Source: Saprospiraceae bacterium (GTDB lineage Bacteria; Bacteroidota; Bacteroidia; Chitinophagales; Saprospiraceae). From it: a stretch of DNA of 38,132 nucleotides. The notes below the pieces were generated by a model that ran no database searches, was not told the DNA's origin, and worked only from the letters and a program-made list of their open reading frames with translations. The position numbers and the translations under genes were made by a program. The stretch is taken from positions 1 through 38,132 of the forward strand of contig JAHDHJ010000007.1 in assembly GCA_020631375.1 (NCBI GenBank), given 5' to 3'. Positions within the stretch are counted from its first letter, which is position 1. Each line of letters starts with the position of its first letter. Shown piece by piece: positions 24,717 through 32,682 of this stretch.

Positions 24717-25892
24717 TTATTCTTCGCTAATCCTTTTTAATGCTTCTTCAAATATTTCTATCGTATTGCAGAGAGAAATCCGAATATATTGATTTCCATT
24801 GCTGCCGAAAATTCCTCCGGGTGTAATGAAAACATTTTTATTATATAATATCTTGTCGGATAATTCATATCCATCTTTTATTTTCTTGGGTGTTTTTGCC
24901 CAAACGAACATTCCCTTTTGATTTTTATCATATTTGCAATTTAAAATATCCATAATTTGGAATACTTTTTTTTGTCTTTTTTTATAAATTTCGTTTAAAT
25001 CATCATACCAAGATTGTGGTAATTCCAAAGCTTTGGCGGCAGCTAATTGTATAGGTTTGAACATGCCGGAGTCCATATTGGATTTGAATCTCAAAACAGT
25101 TTCTATCATTTCTTTTTTACCTGCTAAAATTCCAACTCTCCAACCCGCCATATTCTGGGCTTTGCTTAGGGAATTTAATTCCATTGCAATTTCTTTTGCT
25201 CCATCTATTTCTAAAATAGAACATGGTTTTTCATTTAAAATAAAAGCATACGGATTGTCATTTACTATTAGGATTCCATGTTCTTTTCCGAAACGGATTA
25301 ATTTTTTAAAAAAGGTTTTATCCGGAGTGCTTCCCGTAGGCATATTAGGATAATTGACCCACATTATTTTTACATTGGATAAATCTTCTTTGGATAATTT
25401 TTCTAAGTCTGGTAACCAATTATTTTCTTCGATTAAATCATAATTTCTTGTTTTTCCTCCTGCTAATTGCGTTACGGCAGCATATGCTGGATAACCTGGA
25501 TTGGGGACAAGGACTTCATCCCCCGGATTTAAAAAACTCATACTAATGTGCATGATTCCTTCCTTGGAACCCATTAGTGGCAAGACTTCATTTTCGGGAT
25601 TTAAATCAACATTAAAATATTTTTTGTACCAAGAAGAAAAAGCGTTTCTTAATTCTGGAATGCCTTTGTAACTTTGATATGCGTGGCTGTTAGATAAATT
25701 AGCATTTTTATTTAATTCTTTTATTACAGAAGGGTGGGGCGGTAAGTCGGGACTGCCTATTCCTAAGTTCAGGATATTTTTTCCTGTGGCGTTTAATTCT
25801 GCTATTTCCCGTAATTTAATGGAAAAATAATATTCCTTTACTTCACCTAATCTATTGGCAGGATTTATTTTTATTTTATGTTCTATTTTCAT
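24717..25892 (-). CDS. Class I/II PLP-dependent aminotransferase, probably aromatic
   Basis: A 391-residue fold-type I aminotransferase. Key residues visible are LNLGIGSPDLPPHP near residue 40, MWVNYPNMPTGSTP near 177 (Asn contacting PLP), NDNPYAFIL near 216 (Asp/Tyr), and the PLP lysine in NSLSKAQNMAGWRVGIL near 244. The C-terminal arginine that binds the substrate carboxylate lies in QYIRISLC. Its position between pheA and tyrA implies transamination of phenylpyruvate and 4-hydroxyphenylpyruvate. Sequence alone would also fit LL-diaminopimelate or aspartate aminotransferase. Confidence 0.9.
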   Translation of the reverse strand: MKIEHKIKINPANRLGEVKEYYFSIKLREIAELNATGKNILNLGIGSPDLPPHPSVIKELNKNANLSNSHAYQSYKGIPELRNAFSSWYKKYFNVDLNPENEVLPLMGSKEGIMHISMSFLNPGDEVLVPNPGYPAYAAVTQLAGGKTRNYDLIEENNWLPDLEKLSKEDLSNVKIMWVNYPNMPTGSTPDKTFFKKLIRFGKEHGILIVNDNPYAFILNEKPCSILEIDGAKEIAMELNSLSKAQNMAGWRVGILAGKKEMIETVLRFKSNMDSGMFKPIQLAAAKALELPQSWYDDLNEIYKKRQKKVFQIMDILNCKYDKNQKGMFVWAKTPKKIKDGYELSDKILYNKNVFITPGGIFGSNGNQYIRISLCNTIEIFEEALKRISEE

Positions 25893-25948
25893 TCGTATTA
25901 ATCTTTATTAGAATAATATTTATTTAAATATTAGAATGTGGACTTTTA

Positions 25949-26833
25949 TTAATATTCATATTCTTTACCTTTTTTATAAATACCCATTACATTCAGATTC
26001 TGTGTGATAGGTCTGATTGCTTCAATAGCTGTGGCGTGTCCAATTTCTGAAATGACAAAATCCAAATAGAACATATATTCCCAAGGGGAACCGATAATAG
26101 GTGCCGAAGTGATTTTGCTTAGATTACAATTATATGCGGATAATACAGCAAGTACTTTATGTAAACTTCCGACCTCATGCGAAATGGAAAAACTCAAGGA
26201 AACTTTATTTGCTCTTTCTATTGTTTTTGCTTTGTCCTGATGTTCCAAGACTAAAAACCTGGTATGGTTTTTCTTATTGGTTTCAATACTTTCTTTTAAT
26301 ACTTCCAAACCATATAACTCGGCAGCTAGAGTACTGGCGATGGCAGCTATATTCTTTTTCTTTTTACCCTGAACTTCTTTTGCACTTAATGCTGTATCCG
26401 CATTTTCAATTAATTTAATATTAGGGTATTGTTTGAAAAAATCCCTGCATTGTGCAATAGCCATAGGGTGGGAATGCACTTCTGTTAAATCTTCTATTCT
26501 AGTATTTGGGAGTACAAGTAGATTTTGTTTAATCCTTAAAAATACTTCTCCGGTAATAGTGAGCTTGGATTGGTTTAATAAATTGTAATTATACATTAGA
26601 TTTCCGCCCAAAGTATTTTCTATTGCCATCAGACCAAGGTCGGCTTCTTTTTGTGTTTCTATTTTACTGACTAAATCATCAAAGGTATGTGCAGGAATAA
26701 TATCGATTTCTTCCGACTCGAAATTCAGCCTAGCGGCTATTTCATGGAATGCTCCGGCATATCCTTGGATACAAACTTTTTTAGTTATGGAATTCAAACT
26801 GATTTCTTTTTTGTATGGTATGGTTGTGTTCAT
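25949..26833 (-). CDS. pheA: Prephenate dehydratase with ACT domain
   Basis: About 294 residues; converts prephenate to phenylpyruvate. The catalytic domain begins VCIQGYAGAFHEIAAR, with AIENTLGGNL near residue 90 and the Thr-Arg-Phe motif in NHTRFLVLE near residue 195. The ACT domain follows (about 208-290; SLHKVLAVLSAYNCNLSKITSAPI), the usual phenylalanine-binding regulator. I chose the ATG at 26833. An upstream in-frame ATG at 26875 would add 14 residues, but their codons are the terminator hairpin described separately. First gene of the operon pheA, aminotransferase, tyrA, DAHPS-CM. The start overlaps the leader ORF stop as ATGA. Confidence 0.93.
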   Translation of the reverse strand: MNTTIPYKKEISLNSITKKVCIQGYAGAFHEIAARLNFESEEIDIIPAHTFDDLVSKIETQKEADLGLMAIENTLGGNLMYNYNLLNQSKLTITGEVFLRIKQNLLVLPNTRIEDLTEVHSHPMAIAQCRDFFKQYPNIKLIENADTALSAKEVQGKKKKNIAAIASTLAAELYGLEVLKESIETNKKNHTRFLVLEHQDKAKTIERANKVSLSFSISHEVGSLHKVLAVLSAYNCNLSKITSAPIIGSPWEYMFYLDFVISEIGHATAIEAIRPITQNLNVMGIYKKGKEYEY

Positions 26834-26913
26834 TTTTTTAGTATAAAAAAAGCCTCGCTTGTGCAAGGCTCCCATATGTTTGTATTAATAAAATATCTCA
26901 TATAGATGCCCAT
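26830..26913 (-). CDS. Possible aromatic leader peptide of the pheA operon
   Basis: A 27-codon reading frame that starts MGIYMRYFINTNIW and ends EAFFILKK. It has three Phe, two Tyr and one Trp, a strong aromatic bias for the operon that makes these amino acids. Its TGA overlaps the pheA ATG (ATGA), so translation could be coupled. The 3' half includes an intrinsic terminator hairpin whose U-tract encodes the two adjacent Phe. AAGGA directly precedes the ATG. Short ORFs arise by chance, so this is a hypothesis. Confidence 0.4.
   Translation of the reverse strand: MGIYMRYFINTNIWEPCTSEAFFILKK
26845..26870 (-). terminator. Attenuator-like terminator just before pheA
   Basis: On the minus strand AGCCTTG and CGAGGCT form a 7-bp stem (one T-G wobble) with a 6-nt loop, followed by a run of seven Ts. 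The U-tract ends 12 nt before the pheA ATG at 26833. No other gene needs a terminator here, because a stronger one lies upstream at 26988-27014. This makes conditional termination plausible. Confidence 0.6.
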
Positions 26914-26987
26914 TCCTTCGGGTAAGAAAAGAAATGAGGAAAATAATATGTGAATATTGAATTTATCATTATTGTAAAATTGAAAAT

Positions 26988-27014
26988 AAAAAAGAGTTCC
27001 GATTTTCGGAACTC
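26988..27014 (-). terminator. Strong intrinsic terminator upstream of the pheA leader
   Basis: GAGTTCCGA (26994-27002) and TCGGAACTC (27006-27014) form a 9-bp stem with a 3-nt loop. On the minus strand six Ts follow, then ATTTT. It ends the DUF937/OmpA-like transcript and/or the small unit starting near 27140. Confidence 0.85.
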
Positions 27015-27140
27015 CTAAATATTGTTTAGACTAACAATCGTTCAGTTCCTTTTTTGGTTTAGCCATAAAAGAAATAAGAATAAAACTGAATTGAACAAAT
27101 TGTAATCATTATCTTTTATTATTGGATGTAATTAAATTGT
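26988..27140 (-). ncRNA. Candidate small RNA (about 150 nt), or 3' UTR product
   Basis: A consensus promoter (27147-27177) and the strong terminator (26988-27014) frame about 150 nt with no ORF longer than 11 codons. The one visible, MAKPKKELNDC, starts at 27065. The RNA could fold further: TTCAGTTTT can pair with GGAACTGAA, and ATTGTT with AACAAT (27021-27038 region). It overlaps the 3' UTR of the gene ending at 27202, so it could be a 3'-UTR-derived regulator. No known Rfam class is recognised by eye. Confidence 0.4.
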
Positions 27141-27146
27141 ATATTC

Positions 27147-27177
27147 CAAATCTATACTATTGTTAGGAAGAAAACAA
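27147..27177 (-). promoter_or_regulatory. Bacteroidota-type promoter in the intergenic region upstream of pheA
   Basis: On the minus strand TTG (27177-27175), 20 nt, then TAGATTTG (27154-27147), matching TTG-N19/20-TAnnTTTG. Predicted start near 27140. It would drive the small unit ending at 26988, and possibly pheA by readthrough, since no promoter is visible between 26988 and 26914. Confidence 0.55.
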
Positions 27178-27201
27178 ATTCTGAATGGATTTTTTATTTT
27201 T

Positions 27202-28506
27202 TTAGTAAAGATAAATCTTAATTCCTGAATTTTGTCCTGCTTCCATTTGGATTCTGTCCCTGTTGATTCCGGCATCCATCAATGCTTTTTTTAAAGAGGC
27301 CGTCCTTGTCGGATTACTGGATTCAACCTTGATTCTAACTGTCGGATTTTCTTTGAGACTTGCAGCTAACTCTTTTACAATAGGTCTGGAATTTCTATTG
27401 ATAATTGCAGAATTTCCTTTGAATTTTAATGAATTAAAATTGATGGCTTCTCCACCTAATCCTCCATTGGTAATCAAATTGTCTATTTTGTTTTTGAAAG
27501 TTCCGGAAACATAAGTTTGCTTGCTTACTTCAGTTTTCGGCTTTGGCTTTGGTTTCAGTTTCGGAGTAATTTCGGGCTTAGGTTCTTGTTTTATAGATTC
27601 GGGTTTATCGATGATTTTGGGTTCATCTATTTTTGTTTCTTCTACTTTTTTTACTTCTTCCTCTATTTCTTTTTTAGGGGTTGGGGTGGTAGTTGTATTT
27701 ATTTCTTTTCTCTTTTTGGGAATAGGAATGATTTCTGCGGATATTTCTTTTGATTCCTCTACAATAGGATTATTCTTTTCATTGTAATTCCTAAGGATGA
27801 ATGCCAAAACAATAATTCCTAAGATACAAGCTAATACTATGGGTAAATATTTGATAAAAGAATTCGGTTCCTTTGGAATACTTGTTTGTTCCACGTAAGT
27901 GGCTGGAGAAGCCTTTTTTATATTTGTCTCGAATTCTCTTTCGGATTGAGTACTGCCTGTAACTGTGGAATTCGTATCGAAAATACTCATTCCATTAAAT
28001 TGGGGCGGAATGGCTGCCCCTATATGACCTTTTTGGCTGGAAAGCAGATTGAATAGACCAGAATGGTCAAGGTTCTGATTTTTTACTTGTTTTCCGATGA
28101 CCCCCAAAATCAGAGGGAAAGCCATCTTAATTATTGAGGAGGCAGAACTTCTTTTAGTGCCACTATAATTGGAAATGGCTTCTACAAGTAAGCTTTGCTT
28201 ATTTCCTAGATATTTAGTGGAAAGTCTTTCTCCGGATCTTAATAGGGAATCCGTAGAGCTTCCTCCACTGAAAAGGCCGGTTAGGTAGTTGAGCATGGTT
28301 CCATCATGCTTCTGGTTATGTATGGTTTGCAACAATTCTTCTGCTCCTTGTAAATCCGAACCCTTTTTTACGAGTACACTCATAATGGATGGCAGGGTAG
28401 CATCAAGGGCAGTTTGAATATGATTAGGCTCTTCGCCTAAAAATGTGCTAACTTGGTCATTTAGGCTGGAACCTAAGTGATATTTCAATAAATTTAGCAG
28501 ATTCAT
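27202..28506 (-). CDS. DUF937 protein with transmembrane segment and degenerate OmpA-like C-terminus
   Basis: A 434-residue protein. Residues 1-175 are a DUF937 domain (MNLLNLLKYHLGSSLNDQVSTFLG, LPSIMSVLVKKG, HDGTMLNYLTGLFSGG). One membrane helix follows (YLPIVLACILGIIVLAFIL, about residues 221-239), then a Lys/Glu/Pro-rich linker (about 250-325). The C-terminal 105 residues follow the OmpA peptidoglycan-binding layout (INFNSLKFKGNSAIINRNSRPIV) but have lost its key motifs: the usual GHTDN is replaced by ESSNP, and the NRRVE arginines are missing. It is paralogous to the next gene upstream, which keeps them. It probably spans the inner membrane with its C-terminus in the periplasm, but is unlikely to bind peptidoglycan conventionally. 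Confidence 0.8.
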   Translation of the reverse strand: MNLLNLLKYHLGSSLNDQVSTFLGEEPNHIQTALDATLPSIMSVLVKKGSDLQGAEELLQTIHNQKHDGTMLNYLTGLFSGGSSTDSLLRSGERLSTKYLGNKQSLLVEAISNYSGTKRSSASSIIKMAFPLILGVIGKQVKNQNLDHSGLFNLLSSQKGHIGAAIPPQFNGMSIFDTNSTVTGSTQSEREFETNIKKASPATYVEQTSIPKEPNSFIKYLPIVLACILGIIVLAFILRNYNEKNNPIVEESKEISAEIIPIPKKRKEINTTTTPTPKKEIEEEVKKVEETKIDEPKIIDKPESIKQEPKPEITPKLKPKPKPKTEVSKQTYVSGTFKNKIDNLITNGGLGGEAINFNSLKFKGNSAIINRNSRPIVKELAASLKENPTVRIKVESSNPTRTASLKKALMDAGINRDRIQMEAGQNSGIKIYLY

Positions 28507-28662
28507 TGTTTAGTAGTATATGGTTTTCTCAATGTCAAAAGGGGGTAGAAAGTGCCTGTATTCAAATAGTATGTTTGAGATAAAAGCAAAATTAATATAA
28601 AATTTTAATATATGCTTGGGTATGGCTTCTAGTGAGCGTGTTAATGTAATGATTAACGGCAT

Positions 28663-28703
28663 AACAAAATAGCCGCTTGTTGAAAACAAGCGGCTATTTT
28701 GTT
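28663..28703. terminator. Very strong hairpin terminator between the two DUF937 genes
   Basis: AACAAAATAGCCGCTTGTT (28663-28681) and its exact reverse complement (28685-28703) give a 19-bp perfect stem with a GAA loop. It lies 26 bp after the stop of the upstream DUF937/OmpA gene (minus strand). The A/T-rich stem base could act in both directions. The downstream paralogue therefore likely has its own promoter; a TAATTTTG box at 28594-28587 is a weak candidate. Confidence 0.85.
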
Positions 28704-28728
28704 AATTTGTAAATTAATATTTTGCTTT

Positions 28729-30048
28729 TTATTTCTTAGTGAAATAAAGTTCTACTCTACGGTTAGCGGCTTTTCCTTCTTCAGTTGCATTGTCAGCTAC
28801 CGGTTTTTCTTGCCCATATCCGATAGAAGTTATTCTATTGGCAGCGACACCTCTGGAAACCAATGCAGCTTTAGCTGCTGCTGCTCTCTTACTTGAAAGC
28901 GTTTTGTTGGCAGTAGGATTTCCTGAATTATCCGTATGTCCTTCTATACGTATCTCAGCAGTGGTGTAGGATTTAAGAATTTCAGAAAGGTTATCCAATT
29001 GAGTATTGGATTCATCAGATAAGTCTGCTGAACCTGTTTTGAATGTCAATCCATCAAAAGCATAAGACTTAGATAGGTCACTTTCTTCACCACTAAGGAA
29101 CGTTACAACTTTTTCTCCGAAAGAGCCTGCCATGAATTTGATTTCCTTTCCGCCAGGAAGTGTAACGGCTTTCAATGCGTTGATTGCATCTTTTCCTGCA
29201 TCGACAGTTGCATCTATTGCGCCTTTTCCTGCATCAATTGTTGCATCGACGGCACCTTTTCCTGCATCGACAGTTGCATCTATTGCACCTTTTCCTGCAT
29301 CTACAGTATCATCTACGGCACTACATCCTGTTTTGAAACCGAAATAACTTCCGATGAGTAATATAGCCAATAAAGGTAATAGCCATTTGAGCATTGAGCC
29401 TCCGGTTTTAGCACCTGTTTCTACAGCTTTTGCACCGGCATCAACAACCTTAGATCCGGATTCTACTATTTTATCTCCTGCTGAAGATAAATTGTCCTTG
29501 AATCCGTCAGCAAAGCCTAATAAGCTGCTGATTCCAGAAAGACCGGAAGGCATTGCAGCACTTACAAAACCTTTTTGACTGGATAAAAGGTTCATAAGAC
29601 CTGTTGCATTAAGACCGTTTCCGGCAACTTGTTTTCCGAGCATTCCTAGCAACATAGGTGCTGCCATTTTCATCAATGAAGATGAAGAATTTTCGCTAAT
29701 ACCACTGAACCCAGCGATTTTGCTTACAATAGATCCCATGTTATTGCCCAAAAGGCTTGAAAGGATAGAGCCACCTGAGGAAAGTAATCCATTGGTAGAA
29801 TCTCCACCACTGAAAAGTCCTGTTAGATTCCCAAGCATGCTTCCGTCATGCCCACCTGAAGTGATCATGTTCAATAATCCGGCAGCACCGGATTCGTTAG
29901 AGCCTTTACCGATAAGGCTTCCCATTAATGAAGGCAAAATAGCACTCATTGCAGATGAAGTATTCGATTTGTTCTCTCCTAAGAAAGAACTCGCCTGATC
30001 TACTAATGTGTCTCCTAATTGATCTTGGAGAAGAGATAATAAATTCAT
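28729..30048 (-). CDS. DUF937 domain protein with OmpA-family peptidoglycan-binding domain
   Basis: A 439-residue protein. The N-terminal DUF937 domain (about 1-180) is rich in Ser/Gly/Leu/Met. One membrane helix (MLKWLLPLLAILLIGSYFGF, about residues 218-237) is followed by four 11-residue repeats of the type DAGKGAIDATV (about 244-290). The C-terminal OmpA domain (about 325-439) is intact, with LTFKTGSADLSDES, RIEGHTDNSGNP, YGQEKPVADN and NRRVELYF. The OmpA domain should bind peptidoglycan in the periplasm, leaving DUF937 in the cytosol. Cellular role unknown. It is monocistronic, with a strong terminator (28663-28703) and an upstream palindrome (30161-30182). Confidence 0.88.
   Translation of the reverse strand: MNLLSLLQDQLGDTLVDQASSFLGENKSNTSSAMSAILPSLMGSLIGKGSNESGAAGLLNMITSGGHDGSMLGNLTGLFSGGDSTNGLLSSGGSILSSLLGNNMGSIVSKIAGFSGISENSSSSLMKMAAPMLLGMLGKQVAGNGLNATGLMNLLSSQKGFVSAAMPSGLSGISSLLGFADGFKDNLSSAGDKIVESGSKVVDAGAKAVETGAKTGGSMLKWLLPLLAILLIGSYFGFKTGCSAVDDTVDAGKGAIDATVDAGKGAVDATIDAGKGAIDATVDAGKDAINALKAVTLPGGKEIKFMAGSFGEKVVTFLSGEESDLSKSYAFDGLTFKTGSADLSDESNTQLDNLSEILKSYTTAEIRIEGHTDNSGNPTANKTLSSKRAAAAKAALVSRGVAANRITSIGYGQEKPVADNATEEGKAANRRVELYFTKK
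29191..29322 (-). repeat. Four tandem 33-bp repeats coding for 11-residue units
   Basis: The word TTTTCCTGCATC recurs at 29191, 29224, 29257 and 29290, exactly 33 bp apart. It codes on the minus strand for units like DAGKGAIDATV. The units differ by synonymous and conservative changes. An 11-residue period suits an extended amphipathic helix such as those in LEA-like proteins. Confidence 0.85.
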
Positions 30049-30160
30049 GATTGAAATGTTAATTGATAACTGAATTGAATTGATGTAAAGAAGTAGTAAG
30101 AGATCATATTCCTTTATAAGACGAAATACAAACTACTAGTCACATATATATGAATTAAAT

Positions 30161-30182
30161 GATATTAAACTAGTTTAGTATC
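30161..30182. repeat. 22-bp near-perfect palindrome upstream of the DUF937/OmpA gene
   Basis: GATATTAAACT and AGTTTAGTATC are reverse complements apart from one base pair. The palindrome lies about 113 bp before the ATG at 30048 and 79 bp past the bioB stop. It could be an operator or a weak bidirectional terminator. Confidence 0.45.
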
Positions 30183-30260
30183 ATTCCTGTATTTGTGTAA
30201 ATTATTGTATATCAATTGTATAGAGTTGAGTTTGGCTATTGCGAACGCAAATGTAAGTAT

Positions 30261-31352
30261 TTATTTTTCTTTTTCTGCTATTTTATTCTTTTTGCTATAA
30301 TTGATGTTTTTCTCAATCTTATGAGCCGGACGGCTCCATTTGATTTTTTTATCTTCCCCCTCGTATTCCACTTCCTTGGTTTCCGGTTGCGGATGTTTTG
30401 CAAATGGATCAGTTGGTGTCAAACCTAAAAGGTCGAACATTTCCAAATCTTCGTAAATGTCGGGATTGGGTGTGGTCAATAATTTGTCCCCTGCAAAAAT
30501 AGAGGCAGCACCCGCCATAAAACAAAATGCCTGTCCCTCTCTGCTCATGGAAGTCCTTCCTGCGGATAAGCGGATAGTGGTTTTTGGCATGACTATTCTT
30601 GTCGTAGCGACCATTCTTATCATATCCCAAATCGGAATGGGTTCCAAATCTTCCATAGGCGTACCCTCTACAGAAACCAAAGCATTAATCGGAACAGATT
30701 CAGGCTGAGGATTGAGGTTGGCGAGGGTAAGGAGCATTTCACACCTGTCTTTTATGGTTTCTCCCATCCCGATAATCCCTCCGGAACAAACTGTAACACC
30801 GGATTTCCTTACATTCTCTATTGTTTTCAATCTATCACCATAGCCTCTGGTGGAAATAACTTCTTTGTAATATTCTTCCGATGTGTCAACATTGTGATTG
30901 TAGGCATATAATCCCGCATCTGCCAGGCGTTGTGCTTGTTTTTCAGTCAACATTCCCAATGTGCAGCAGACTTCCATTTCCAATGCATTAACGGTTTTTA
31001 CCATTTCGACGACATGATCGAATTCTGCACCATCTTTTACATTCCTCCATGCTGCTCCCATACAAAGTCTGGAAGAACCTAATAATTTGGCTCTTTTAGC
31101 TGCGATTTCAACTTGCTTTACAGACATGAGAGCTTCGCTATCCACATCCGTATGGTATCTGGCAGCTTGTGGACAGTAGCCACAATCTTCCGGACAACCT
31201 CCTGTTTTGATAGATAATAAAGTGCTGATTTGAACTTCGTTCGCATTATGGTTTTCCCGATGTATCGTAGCAGCACGATAAACCAAATCCAATAATGGAC
31301 TATTATATAATTCAACGACTTCTTCTGATTTCCAAATTTTTTGCTCCGTCAT
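30261..31352 (-). CDS. bioB: Biotin synthase
   Basis: A 363-residue radical SAM enzyme that inserts sulfur into dethiobiotin. The SAM iron-sulfur motif C-x3-C-x2-C is in GGCPEDCGYCPQAARYHT (about residues 53-70). AWRNVKDGAEFDHVV, YNHNVDTSEEYY and SAGRTSMSREGQAFCFMAGA with the conserved Arg/Cys of the [2Fe-2S] site are all present. The C-terminal 50 residues are Lys/Glu-rich and longer than in E. coli BioB. Last gene of the operon bioF-bioD-bioA-bioB, 47 bp after bioA. Confidence 0.96.
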   Translation of the reverse strand: MTEQKIWKSEEVVELYNSPLLDLVYRAATIHRENHNANEVQISTLLSIKTGGCPEDCGYCPQAARYHTDVDSEALMSVKQVEIAAKRAKLLGSSRLCMGAAWRNVKDGAEFDHVVEMVKTVNALEMEVCCTLGMLTEKQAQRLADAGLYAYNHNVDTSEEYYKEVISTRGYGDRLKTIENVRKSGVTVCSGGIIGMGETIKDRCEMLLTLANLNPQPESVPINALVSVEGTPMEDLEPIPIWDMIRMVATTRIVMPKTTIRLSAGRTSMSREGQAFCFMAGAASIFAGDKLLTTPNPDIYEDLEMFDLLGLTPTDPFAKHPQPETKEVEYEGEDKKIKWSRPAHKIEKNINYSKKNKIAEKEK

Positions 31353-31399
31353 GACTGTTCTATTTTTAAAGGCTGCAAGATACGATGAACTTGTGTAAA

Positions 31400-32671
31400 T
31401 TAGGCTAATTCATCCAATGCTTTTTCTATCAAATGATATACCTTATTTAATTGTTCATCACTTATACAATATGGAGGCATGATATAAACCACATTTCCCA
31501 AGGGGCGAAGGAGTACGCCATGCTCAAGGAAAAAATAGTATAAGGTGTCCCTTAATGAATTAAAATATGAAGTGGATGAGTCCGTTTTGAAATCCAATGC
31601 GATGATGGTTCCCCTTTGTCTGACATTAGTAGCGGAAGGGTGTTTTTCTATTTTATTTTTAAATCTTTGGTGGGATTGGATTATCCTTTCGATATTGTTT
31701 TTTGTTTCTTCTTTTTCAAATAAATCCAAGCTTGCCAAAGCCGCCGCACAACCGATTGGATTTCCGGTAAATGAATGCCCATGAAAAAATGTTTTCTTTT
31801 TATCTTGGGATAAAAAAGCATTGTAAATTTCTTCACTACAGCTTGTGATGGACATAGGTAATGTTCCTCCGGTTAATCCTTTGGAAAGACAAGTTAAATC
31901 AGGTTTGTTTTTTAAATGATTGGATGCGAATATTTTTCCTGTCCTATAAAAACCCACCATGACTTCATCCGCAATACAAAGGACATTGTTTTCTTTACAA
32001 ATGCCGATTAATTCATCCAAAATTTCTGGTTCATACATCACCATTCCTCCGGCTCCTTGAATTAATGGTTCGAAAATAAAAGAACAGACATTTTTTTCTG
32101 AAATTATTTCTTTTAATTGTTCAATGGATTTATTTTCATTTCCTTTTGTTGGAGTCGGAATCCTTTCTATTTTAAACATGTGTTTTTTAAATGGGTCATT
32201 AAATCCATCGTCACCACCTGCGGACATGGCTCCGAAAGTGTCACCATGATATGCACTTTCCAAAGCAATTATCGTGTCCCTTTTTTCATTTTTATTATAG
32301 AAATATTGCAAGGACATTTTCAAGGCAACTTCCACTGCCGTCGAGCCATTATCAGAGAAAAATATCTTGGACTGATGAGGTAAATATCCGAGAAGCCTTT
32401 CGGCTAATTCTACGGCTGGTTCATGCGTAAAACCTGCAAAAATTACATGTTCCAGTTTGTTGAGTTGCTCGTAGATTTTATCAGCAATATAAGGGTGTGC
32501 ATGACCATGTACATTCACCCACCAAGAAGAAACGGCGTCTATGATTTCATTGTCATTTTCATCATAAATCAAAGCTCCTTTGGCCCTTTTAATTAGGATG
32601 GGATCTCCCGCAGTTTTCATTTGTGTGAACGGATGCCAAATATATGCTTTGTCTTTTTCAATCAGATTCAT
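31400..32671 (-). CDS. bioA: Adenosylmethionine-8-amino-7-oxononanoate aminotransferase
   Basis: A 423-residue class III aminotransferase producing 7,8-diaminopelargonate with S-adenosylmethionine as amino donor. The N-terminal YIWHPFTQMK and VSSWWVNVHGHAHP are BioA-specific. CIADEVMVGFYRTGKIFASN holds the PLP aspartate (about residue 235), and the PLP lysine is in CLSKGLTGGTLPMS (about 265). FFHGHSFTGNPIGCAAALASL completes the active site. It lies 11 bp after bioD and is followed by bioB. Confidence 0.95.
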   Translation of the reverse strand: MNLIEKDKAYIWHPFTQMKTAGDPILIKRAKGALIYDENDNEIIDAVSSWWVNVHGHAHPYIADKIYEQLNKLEHVIFAGFTHEPAVELAERLLGYLPHQSKIFFSDNGSTAVEVALKMSLQYFYNKNEKRDTIIALESAYHGDTFGAMSAGGDDGFNDPFKKHMFKIERIPTPTKGNENKSIEQLKEIISEKNVCSFIFEPLIQGAGGMVMYEPEILDELIGICKENNVLCIADEVMVGFYRTGKIFASNHLKNKPDLTCLSKGLTGGTLPMSITSCSEEIYNAFLSQDKKKTFFHGHSFTGNPIGCAAALASLDLFEKEETKNNIERIIQSHQRFKNKIEKHPSATNVRQRGTIIALDFKTDSSTSYFNSLRDTLYYFFLEHGVLLRPLGNVVYIMPPYCISDEQLNKVYHLIEKALDELA

Positions 32672-32682
32672 TATTATGAAAT

